Origin: an uncultured Paraglaciecola sp.
GTDB taxonomy: Bacteria; Pseudomonadota; Gammaproteobacteria; Enterobacterales; Alteromonadaceae
DNA: 8,027 nt
NCBI GenBank assembly: GCA_905479025.1
Contig: CAJQKX010000147.1
Coordinates: 1-8,027, forward strand
Reading direction: 5' to 3'
Positions 1 to 5,231 of the stretch are shown here, piece after piece. The translations under genes were made by a program, and so were the position numbers. Numbering within the stretch: the stretch's first letter is position 1; every line of letters begins with the position of its first letter. The notes under the pieces were generated by a model that did no database searches, was not told where the DNA came from, and saw only the letters and a program-made list of their open reading frames with translations.

Positions 1-299
1 TTTTCATTAAGCTGATGAACCAGATCTTTATGTGCAATCAATACTTTTGCACCAGAGTCTTCAATAATGTGTTCAATTTCAGTGGCAACAGAATGCCAGT
101 TCAGAGGCACAAAGTAGCTGCCTAAGTATCGACAAGCTTGAATGACTTCAAGGTATTTAACATCGTTACGCATTAAAACAGCAACAGTATCACCTTGACC
201 AATGCCTTGTGTTTGTAATGTTGCGGCTAACTTTTTCGATCTACTTTCAAAGTCAAGTCTAAGAGTTAGGTTACCGTTTAAATACAAATTACCGAGCAT
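1..299 (-). CDS. Acyl-CoA synthetase (AMP-forming, ANL superfamily), N-terminal fragment
   Basis: Only the first 99 codons are inside the window; the gene continues past the left edge. The protein starts MLGNLYLNGNLTLRLDFESR and contains a GIGQGDTVAVLMRND stretch (about residues 46-60), then YFVPLNWHSVATEIEHIIED and GAKVLIAH. These are typical of the N-terminal domain of AMP-forming acyl-CoA ligases: the 'G..kGD.Vai...N' segment and the 'vPlNw....Ei..il.dsgakvli' segment. Known members adenylate a carboxylic acid with ATP and transfer it to CoA in the cytoplasm. The ATP-binding P-loop and the substrate pocket lie outside the window, so chain length and substrate cannot be told. The start is supported by a GGAG ribosome site at 309-306, six bases upstream. 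The gene is divergent from the DUF6817-type gene at 617 and shares its upstream spacer. The family assignment is firm; the specific substrate is not. Confidence 0.85.
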   Translation of the reverse strand, partial: MLGNLYLNGNLTLRLDFESRSKKLAATLQTQGIGQGDTVAVLMRNDVKYLEVIQACRYLGSYFVPLNWHSVATEIEHIIEDSGAKVLIAHKDLVHQLNE

Positions 300-376
300 T
301 TTTCACTCCAAATATTGTGTTGATGTTGACTATTTTTTACCATTAAAAATTAATGAATTTTAAGCCTTATTGGCTA

Positions 377-409
377 TTGACACTTTGTACTAATGTTCAA
401 TATTAGTAC
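377..409. promoter_or_regulatory. Candidate operator palindrome with adjoining TTGACA box
   Basis: GTACTAAT (387-394) and ATTAGTAC (402-409) are perfect reverse complements separated by a 7-base spacer (GTTCAAT). A consensus -35 hexamer TTGACA sits at 377-382 on the plus strand, and a TTGAAC occurs on the minus strand inside the palindrome. Two 8-bp arms spanning 23 bp is the size of site often bound by TetR-family dimers, which commonly control acyl-CoA metabolism genes. The centre lies about 99 bases upstream of the acyl-CoA synthetase start. The symmetry is directly visible; the operator role and the regulator family are inferred, and no regulator gene is in the window. Confidence 0.45.
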
Positions 410-497
410 TGAGACGTTTATTTATAATAAGTCACCCAAAATAAGAAGCCTAACATATTCAATTTGGCAAATGCCAATTCACAATAGAGACTGGCTG

Positions 498-540
498 ACG
501 TAACGTAACGTAACGTAACGAAACGCGACGTAACGTGACT
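498..540. repeat. TAACG pentanucleotide tandem repeat
   Basis: Four perfect TAACG units run from 501 to 520. They are followed by two altered units (AAACG, CGACG), another TAACG (531-535) and a degenerate TGACT. ACG precedes the first unit. The block lies 77-119 bases upstream of the start codon at 617, in the likely promoter or 5' leader zone. Because the unit is five bases, copy-number change would shift promoter spacing by half a helical turn per unit. That consequence is inferred; the repeat itself is visible. Confidence 0.85.
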
Positions 541-616
541 GTCATTGTTGCACTCGTGACTTATATGAGTGAGTATAAATTTTGTTTGGGTTAGATAAGT
601 TGGAAAAGGATTAAAA

Positions 617-1153
617 ATGGATGCAAAATTTCGGCAATTGATCGAACTCAGTGCTGGAGAATTTGAACACGTAAATGGTCTGCTCATTGCTCATCTTGAA
701 GGTACAAGGTGTCTTTTGAAGGCTTGGAATGCATCCAAAGTGTTACAAGATGCTGGGTTATATCATGCTGCTTATGGCACATCTGCTTTTGCACAAAACG
801 TATTTGAGTTATCAAAAAGAGAAGAAGTGGCAGTGGTAATTGGTAATGATGCCGAAAATATCGTTTACCATTACTGTGCTTGTGACAGACATGCTTTTTT
901 TGCTCAGTTTGGGCTGGTCGACACACCTGTATTTTATAACCACATAACATCTAAAAAATCAGCTGTATCCTTTGAGATGTTGCAAAATTTATGTGAACTT
1001 ATCGCCGCCAACGAAACTGAGATTGCCATAAATAACTCAAACTTTGTTGCCCAACATGGTGCTGAGCTCGTGGATTTATTTCGCCGCATGCAAACGTTTT
1101 TAAGCTCCAACGCTCAGCGAAAAATTCACCATGTGTTTGCATCTCACTTTTAA
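617..1153 (+). CDS. DUF6817-type (HD-like) protein of unknown function
   Basis: This is a 178-residue soluble protein with no signal peptide or membrane helix. Its N-terminal half reads H18 ... LLIAHLEGT (22-30) ... W37 ... AGLYHAAYGT (46-55) ... F58, then IGNDAENIVYHYCACDR (75-91). I recognise this spacing (HL.GT, W, AGL.H..YGT, IG..AE, Y..CDR) as the DUF6817 family pattern. H26, H50 and D90 are arranged as in HD-type metal-binding helical domains, so metal-dependent hydrolase or oxygenase activity is possible, but I know of no assigned reaction and make no claim. The start is supported by AAGGA at 606-610, six bases before ATG. The gene is divergent from the acyl-CoA synthetase and is followed by the remains of an Lrp/AsnC gene. 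The coding call is firm; the family call is moderately firm. Confidence 0.75.
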   Translation: MDAKFRQLIELSAGEFEHVNGLLIAHLEGTRCLLKAWNASKVLQDAGLYHAAYGTSAFAQNVFELSKREEVAVVIGNDAENIVYHYCACDRHAFFAQFGLVDTPVFYNHITSKKSAVSFEMLQNLCELIAANETEIAINNSNFVAQHGAELVDLFRRMQTFLSSNAQRKIHHVFASHF

Positions 1154-1215
1154 GAAATTGTCTTGATTGGCCTTGCCAACCAACTCTAGCCATACTTTTT
1201 GTACATAACTATTAA

Positions 1216-1517
1216 ATTGCCTACCTGGATTTACTTATTCCTGAAAAAAGTGGCTTAGGTATGATATTTTTTTGCTTATTAAAGTGGATAAAATAAATCT
1301 GTTTGACTATAAAATTTATGAAGAAGGCTCAAACATTAAACCAATTGTTGAATTTTATCGAATCAGCGGTGAATATGACTATCTGTTCAAAGTAGTAGTG
1401 GCAGACATGCAAGCCTCTGATATATTTATAAAATTAGTTAATGGTGTAGATTTATCTAATATTGCATCACGATTAGCTTTTGAACAAATTAAGTACACGA
1501 CTGCTTTACCTGTATAG
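1216..1517 (+). pseudogene. Lrp/AsnC-family regulator, truncated and frameshifted
   Basis: The 3' part (1272-1514) encodes IKPIVEFYRISGEYDYLFKV, then VVADMQASDIF and finally FEQIKYTTALPV. This is the ligand-binding (RAM) half of Lrp/AsnC regulators, including the usual TTALPx ending. Upstream, in a different frame, 1216-1263 encodes IAYLDLLIPEKSGLGM, which matches the linker just before that domain (usually 'i.gy.a.ldp.klGl..'). The two frames meet at a T7 run (1267-1273); one added T, or loss of two, restores a continuous reading. The preceding in-frame codon is TAA (1213-1215). Only about 60 bases lie between there and the stop of the upstream gene at 1153, so the roughly 50-residue helix-turn-helix domain is physically absent. 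A stand-alone RAM protein starting at TTG 1272 is less likely, since no ribosome site precedes it. In life it probably sensed an amino acid and controlled the transporter gene beginning 80 bases downstream. Confidence 0.8.
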
Positions 1518-1528
1518 TGTTTCTCGTA

Positions 1529-1553
1529 TAGGCTTAAACCTGTTTAAAGCCTA
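1529..1553 (+). terminator. Imperfect hairpin after the Lrp/AsnC remnant
   Basis: TAGGCTTAAAC (1529-1539) pairs with GTTTAAAGCCTA (1542-1553) through one bulged base and a very short loop. It begins 12 bases after the pseudogene stop. The following bases are TTTAAAACC rather than a clean T-run, so termination would be weak. It could equally be a leader hairpin of the transporter operon that starts at 1598. The pairing is visible; the role is uncertain. Confidence 0.35.
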
Positions 1554-1597
1554 TTTAAAACCTAATAAAAAACGTGTCATCAAAATAAGGTTCGTGT

Positions 1598-2971
1598 ATG
1601 CATTGGTATTCTATTTTACCTCCTATTATTGCCATTATTATTGCCTTTTGGCGTAAAGAAGTCATTTTGGCTTTATTGGCGGCTATCCTGTCAGCTGAGT
1701 ATTTGCTCGCTTATCAAAATAAAACCGAAATATTCTTTACCGGTACCATTGGCTCGGTAGAGCGGGTGATTGAAATTGTTACCTCTGCGGGGAATAGTCG
1801 TATTTTGTTATTTAGCGTCTTGATTGGGGCGATGCTAGCTTATATGCGTTATTCAGGTGGAGTAGCTGCCACAGTCGAAATGTTGATCAACAAAGGCGTG
1901 GCTAAAAGTAAAAAGCAGGTAGGTTTACTCACCATGTTTACCGGTATTGTGGTGTTTATTGAATCGAACCTCAGTGTGCTGGCCTCAGGTATTTTAGCCC
2001 GAGGATTATTCGATAAGTTTAACATGAGCCGCGCAAGGTTGGCTTATATTATCGACAGTACAAGTGCCCCTATTTGTATCCTGATTTTGCTCAATGGCTG
2101 GGGCGCATTTATCCTTGCTCTGCTGAGCAACTATGAATTTGAGCAAAGCGCAGTGTCCGTTTTATGGGGCACAGTACCCCTAAATTTTTATGCGATTATT
2201 GCCTTGGCTCTAGTGTTATATACGATATTGGCCGACAAAGTTCATGGGCCTATGAAAGAGGCGGAAAAAAACTTAGTCAAGTTGGAAGGGGAGCAGATTG
2301 TTATCCCAGCTAGCAAGGCGCGTTTTATGATATTGCCTCTGGCAAGTATGATTTTATCCATGATTGGTTTTATGTTATGGACAGGAAACGGTGATCTGGC
2401 AGATGGAAATGGTAGTAAATCTGTACTTTACGCAACCTTGTTGGCGTGTTTTGTTGCTTATATTTTATTGTTAAGTTCAAAACAATACACTCATAAAGAA
2501 TTAGTCGATACGGGTTTCAAAGGTATGGGTGAAATATTACCATTGGTGACGATAGTCTTGTTTTCGTTAACACTAGGGGCGAGTTTAAAAGAACTCGGTA
2601 CGGGGGGGTTTGTGGCCGGGATGGTGGGAGATTATTTACCTATCAGTTTGATAGTGCCGGTGCTTTTTTTAGCAGGAGCCATGATGTCTTTTAGTACAGG
2701 GACTTCTTGGGGCACTTTTGCGATACTTATTCCAATAGGGGTGCCATTGATCCAAACACTTGGATTGCCGCCCTCACTGGTAATAGCTGCTATTTTAGGA
2801 GGGGGAGTCTTTGGTGACCATTGTTCTCCTATTTCTGACACCACTGCGGTATCTTCAATCGCTTCAGGTTGTGACTTATTGACCCATGTACGCACCCAAA
2901 TGCCTTATGCGCTGTTTGGTGGCGTTTTAGCTTTTGTTGGATATTTTATCGCTAGTTTAATAATGATTTAA
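1598..2971 (+). CDS. NhaC-family Na+/H+ antiporter or amino/organic-acid permease
   Basis: This is a 457-residue inner-membrane protein with about ten to twelve hydrophobic segments. NhaC-family landmarks are visible in order: FIESNLSVLASGILARG (120-136), DSTSAP (153-158), NGWGAF (166-171), SFSTGTSWGT (364-373) and GDHCSPISDTTAVSSIASGC (406-425), followed by HVRTQMPY (430-437). Classical members exchange cytoplasmic H+ for Na+, but others carry malate/lactate or amino acids, so the substrate is open. The length is normal for the family. AAGG at 1587-1590, seven bases before ATG, supports the start. Only 14 bases separate its stop from the gamma-glutamyltransferase gene, so the two are very likely cotranscribed. 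This argues for a role linked to amino acid or peptide use rather than pH control alone. A G7 run at 2602-2608 lies within the coding region. The family call is firm; the substrate is inferred from context. Confidence 0.88.
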   Translation: MHWYSILPPIIAIIIAFWRKEVILALLAAILSAEYLLAYQNKTEIFFTGTIGSVERVIEIVTSAGNSRILLFSVLIGAMLAYMRYSGGVAATVEMLINKGVAKSKKQVGLLTMFTGIVVFIESNLSVLASGILARGLFDKFNMSRARLAYIIDSTSAPICILILLNGWGAFILALLSNYEFEQSAVSVLWGTVPLNFYAIIALALVLYTILADKVHGPMKEAEKNLVKLEGEQIVIPASKARFMILPLASMILSMIGFMLWTGNGDLADGNGSKSVLYATLLACFVAYILLLSSKQYTHKELVDTGFKGMGEILPLVTIVLFSLTLGASLKELGTGGFVAGMVGDYLPISLIVPVLFLAGAMMSFSTGTSWGTFAILIPIGVPLIQTLGLPPSLVIAAILGGGVFGDHCSPISDTTAVSSIASGCDLLTHVRTQMPYALFGGVLAFVGYFIASLIMI

Positions 2972-2985
2972 ACTTTAAGGAAACA

Positions 2986-4725
2986 ATGATGCCTATTGAA
3001 ACAACATCAAGAAGAATTATGGGCCACGTTCTTCTTACACTAATGAGTGTAACTCTTTTTGCATGCTCTGAGCAGGTTGATGAAGCACAATTTACCTCCC
3101 TTGCACCCCTTGCACCCCTTTCATCCACACCCGTGTTCAAACAAGCAGCGGTGGCGATGCCTGATAGTTTCAGCGCAGACATAGCCAAAGATATTTTACA
3201 AAGAGGGGGTAACGCGGTAGATGCTGCTATTGCTGCGCAATTTGTCTTAGCTGTGACCTTACCTGAAGCAGGTAATATTGGTGGGGGTGGTTTTATGCTG
3301 GTATATAAAGACAAAAAAAGTGACTTTATTGATTACCGCGAACAAGCGCCCTTATCAGCTCATAGGGATATGTATTTGGACAAAAACGGTGACGTTATCC
3401 CTTATCAGTCGTTAATAGGTGTTTTGTCATCTGGCGTGCCTGGCACTGTAGCAGGTATGTGGTTAGCCCATGAAAAATATGGCACTTTGCCATGGAAAGA
3501 ACTGGTCCAGCCAGCTTTTAATCTAGCAGAGAAAGGATTTAAGGTTCACCCCAAACTTGCACAATCCATTGAAAGGCATATAGCTAAATTAGAAAAACGT
3601 GGTTTTGACGTGAATTTCAAAGATTATTTCGCTGCAGCAAAAGCAAATGAGGTATTTCAACAATTAGAATTGGCCGACACCCTAAAACGTATTCGTGATC
3701 AAGGGCGAGACGGTTTTTATAAAGGTCAAACAGCAAAAATAATCAGCGATTTTATGCGTCAGAAAAACGGCTTGGTGACTGAACAAGATTTATTATCTTA
3801 TGAAGCGAAGTCACGAGAACCTCTGAGTGCTAAATGGCGAGAATATCAATTACTCACTTCACCGCCACCCAGTTCTGGAGGCATTGCTATTATACAATGG
3901 TTAAAAATGTATGATCTATTAACTCGAGATCAAGAAAAACTTACCCACAACTCTGCCCCGTACCTGCATTTATTATCAGAAATTGGTAAGCGAGTATTTG
4001 CTGATCGTGCCGAATACCTTGGTGATCCCGACTTTGTCGACGTTCCCGTTGATAGTTTAATTGGTGATGAATATATCGCGATGCGCAGTCAAACGGTATC
4101 CAGAGATAAGATTTCAGTGACGGAATGGGTTAAACCAGGGCTAAAAGAAAGCGAAGAAACCACGCATTTTTCTATTATGGATAAATGGGGCAATGCAGTA
4201 TCGAACACCACCACTATTAATCTTGGATATGGCAGCAGTGTGGTAGTGCAGGGGGCAGGATTTTTATTAAACGATGAAATGGATGACTTTAGTTCTAAAC
4301 CGGGGGTTGCCAACGTATTTGGTGCCGTAGGTGGTCAAGCCAACGAAATTCAACCCAAAAAGCGTATGTTGTCTTCTATGACGCCAAGCATGGTCTTAAA
4401 AAATGGTGAGGTAACCTTTATAACTGGCTCGCCTGGTGGAACCACTATTATAAGCTCAGTGTATCTGTCTATTCTAAATGCCTTGGAGTTTTCTATGAGT
4501 GCAGAAGATGTAGTCAACACACCTCGGTTCCATCATCAACTCTTGCCAAAAAATGTAATTCGTTACCATGACGGAATCGATCTTGCTGTGATTTCTGAAT
4601 TAGAAAAAATGGGTTACACCATGAGTAGCGTCCGTTTTGGTGATATGCAGGTTATTGTGAATATAGACGGTAAAATTGATGCCGCTTCAGAGGCAAATGG
4701 TCGTGGAAAATCAATTGTGTTCTAG
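2986..4725 (+). CDS. ggt: Gamma-glutamyltransferase (glutathione hydrolase), probable lipoprotein
   Basis: This is a 579-residue precursor, close to E. coli Ggt (580). The enzyme cleaves or transfers the gamma-glutamyl group of glutathione and related compounds in the cell envelope. The catalytic Thr is T392 in ETTHFSIMDKWGNA; autocleavage before it would leave a small subunit of 188 residues. Other landmarks are DYREQAP (116-122, R118 binds the substrate carboxylate), T410 and N412, NDEMDDFSSKPG (429-440), a full lid-loop segment PGVANVFGAVGGQAN (439-453), MLSSMTP (461-467) and TGSPGG (480-485). The N-terminus has basic residues, a hydrophobic stretch and the lipobox LFAC (24-27) with Ser at +2, so it is probably lipidated at C27 and sorted to the outer membrane; the E. 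coli enzyme is soluble and periplasmic. The start is ATG 2986 or the adjacent ATG 2989; TTAAGGA (2975-2981) spaces better for the second. It is the second gene of an operon with the NhaC-family permease. All key catalytic residues are present. Confidence 0.93.
   Translation: MMPIETTSRRIMGHVLLTLMSVTLFACSEQVDEAQFTSLAPLAPLSSTPVFKQAAVAMPDSFSADIAKDILQRGGNAVDAAIAAQFVLAVTLPEAGNIGGGGFMLVYKDKKSDFIDYREQAPLSAHRDMYLDKNGDVIPYQSLIGVLSSGVPGTVAGMWLAHEKYGTLPWKELVQPAFNLAEKGFKVHPKLAQSIERHIAKLEKRGFDVNFKDYFAAAKANEVFQQLELADTLKRIRDQGRDGFYKGQTAKIISDFMRQKNGLVTEQDLLSYEAKSREPLSAKWREYQLLTSPPPSSGGIAIIQWLKMYDLLTRDQEKLTHNSAPYLHLLSEIGKRVFADRAEYLGDPDFVDVPVDSLIGDEYIAMRSQTVSRDKISVTEWVKPGLKESEETTHFSIMDKWGNAVSNTTTINLGYGSSVVVQGAGFLLNDEMDDFSSKPGVANVFGAVGGQANEIQPKKRMLSSMTPSMVLKNGEVTFITGSPGGTTIISSVYLSILNALEFSMSAEDVVNTPRFHHQLLPKNVIRYHDGIDLAVISELEKMGYTMSSVRFGDMQVIVNIDGKIDAASEANGRGKSIVF
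3101..3118 (+). repeat. Tandem 9-bp duplication inside ggt
   Basis: TTGCACCCC occurs twice in a row, giving the protein sequence LAPLAPL about a dozen residues after the predicted lipidated cysteine. It keeps the reading frame and lies in the flexible tether between the lipid anchor and the enzyme domain, so it probably only lengthens the linker by three residues. Confidence 0.8.
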
Positions 4726-4779
4726 CACCTTAAATGAACTATTATTTTTGTCATGCAGATATGGCTACCACCGATAGGG

Positions 4780-4796
4780 TTGATTAGATTAATCAA
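4780..4796. repeat. Short perfect inverted repeat downstream of ggt
   Basis: TTGATTA (4780-4786) and TAATCAA (4790-4796) are perfect reverse complements around GAT. It lies 55 bases after the ggt stop codon. No T-run follows, so it is not a standard intrinsic terminator. It could be a protein-binding site or an mRNA 3' end structure; nothing in the sequence decides. Confidence 0.4.
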
Positions 4797-4902
4797 TGAT
4801 TGGCATTTGTATTCCTATAAAAAAGTGATTTTATACATCAGCTATTGATAATATTGACAATTAATTTTGGCTTTATGTTCTATTTATTTAAGGGGGAAGG
4901 AT

Positions 4903-4980
4903 ATGTCTAACAAAAAGATATTTTGGATTGATTTTGTCATTTTTTCATGTCGGGTGATTTGCTTTTGCAAAACACGTTAA
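4903..4980 (+). CDS. Small ORF (25 aa) or broken 5' end of a secreted-protein gene
   Basis: ATG at 4903 is preceded by AGGGGGAAGGA (4891-4901), the best ribosome site in this gap, with AGGGGG spaced six bases from the start. The peptide begins MSNKKIFWIDFVIFSC and ends CFCKTR: two lysines then a hydrophobic run, like the start of a signal peptide or membrane helix. After a T6 run (4940-4945) the neighbouring frame continues as FFMSGDLLLQNTLTNVDASK until a stop soon after, so a frameshift in a longer former gene is possible. I do not recognise the product. It may be a real small membrane peptide, a remnant, or chance. Confidence 0.25.
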   Translation: MSNKKIFWIDFVIFSCRVICFCKTR

Positions 4981-5087
4981 CAAATGTTGATGCATCTAAA
5001 ATTCCAGCTTGATTTTACATTGTCATGAAGATAAGGCGTTAGAAAGTGGTCTTGTGTTTAATGAAACATCAACACGTTAATTATTGC

Positions 5088-5114
5088 TCAGGGAATACTC
5101 CTGAACTCTTTTTT
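5088..5114 (+). terminator. Weak intrinsic-terminator-like hairpin
   Basis: TCAGG (5088-5092) pairs with CCTGA (5100-5104) around a 7-base loop. ACTC follows, then six Ts (5109-5114). The stem is only five pairs and the T-run starts four bases late, so efficiency would be low. Its position before the gene at 5232 fits an end for transcription coming from ggt or the small ORF at 4903. Confidence 0.35.
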
Positions 5115-5129
5115 GGGTGGGGTGGGGGG
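5115..5129 (+). other. G-rich tract GGGTGGGGTGGGGGG
   Basis: Thirteen of fifteen bases are G, in runs of three, four and six separated by single Ts, in otherwise AT-rich DNA and about 100 bases upstream of the TPR/GGDEF gene. The runs could form a two-layer G-quadruplex or an irregular three-layer one in the plus strand or its transcript. Homopolymer runs of this kind are also prone to slippage. No function is shown by the sequence. Confidence 0.5.
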
Positions 5130-5148
5130 TAATCGTTATTCTGTTTTT

Positions 5149-5182
5149 GTTCATTTCTAGACAAATTTAACTAGAAAGAAAC
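5149..5182. promoter_or_regulatory. Inverted repeat upstream of the TPR/GGDEF gene
   Basis: GTTCATTTCTAG (5149-5160) and CTAGAAAGAAAC (5171-5182) are reverse complements at 10 of 12 positions, with a perfect 7-bp inner part (TTTCTAG/CTAGAAA) around a 10-base AT-rich spacer. It ends 49 bases before the start codon at 5232. Position and symmetry suit an operator or a 5' leader hairpin for that gene. I cannot identify a matching regulator, and no clear -35/-10 pair is visible. Confidence 0.4.
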
Positions 5183-5231
5183 ATCGGAAACAATTATTGT
5201 AAAGAAATATAGAGTAGATACAAAATTTCCT

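Larger units (their letters stand above)
300..616. other. Divergent intergenic spacer (317 bp)
   Basis: This spacer separates the two divergently transcribed genes at 299 (minus) and 617 (plus). It holds a perfect palindrome at 387-409, a TTGACA hexamer at 377-382, a consensus TATAAT at 423-428 that lacks a well-spaced -35 box, and a TAACG repeat at 498-540. A further weak plus-strand pair (TTGCAC at 548-553 and TATAAA at 574-579) has a 20-base spacer, which is too long to be convincing. A minus-strand frame stays open through the repeat, but it has no ribosome site and a low-complexity, codon-biased product, so I do not call a gene. At least two promoters must lie here; I cannot place them exactly. 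Confidence 0.6.
4726..5231. other. 506-bp intergenic region with signs of a decayed gene
   Basis: No open frame of convincing length exists here on either strand. In order it holds an inverted repeat (4780-4796), a TTGACA hexamer (4854-4859) without a clear -10 box, a strong ribosome site followed by a 25-codon ORF (4891-4980), a weak terminator-like hairpin with six Ts (5088-5114), a G-rich tract (5115-5129) and a second inverted repeat (5149-5182). Ribosome site, start, disrupted frames and terminator in that order suggest a small gene that has lost its frame. I cannot recognise its product. Confidence 0.5.

Noticed and set aside
498..540. TAACG units as a CRISPR array
   Set aside because: The units are five bases with no spacers; this is a simple sequence repeat.
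418..687. Minus-strand 89-codon open frame across the TAACG repeat
   Set aside because: It overlaps the 5' end of the DUF6817-type gene antisense, has no ribosome site, and its product is low-complexity sequence created by the repeat.
1167..1179. TTGGC-CTT-GCCAA hairpin as terminator of the DUF6817-type gene
   Set aside because: The stem is five pairs and the nearest T-run is about 15 bases away, so it does not fit an intrinsic terminator.
684..1193. Two minus-strand open frames opposite the DUF6817-type gene
   Set aside because: They lie antisense to a gene with family motifs and a good ribosome site, and their own products show no recognisable domain.
1272..1517. Intact stand-alone 81-residue Lrp ligand-binding protein
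   Set aside because: The preceding frame carries the matching linker sequence, the TTG start has no ribosome site, and the TTALPV ending is that of full-length regulators; a remnant explains all of this better.
2632..3314. Minus-strand open frames opposite the permease and ggt
   Set aside because: They are antisense to strongly supported coding sequence, with no ribosome sites or domains.
4089..4313. Minus-strand frame opposite the catalytic part of ggt
   Set aside because: It is explained by codon pattern of the conserved enzyme on the plus strand.
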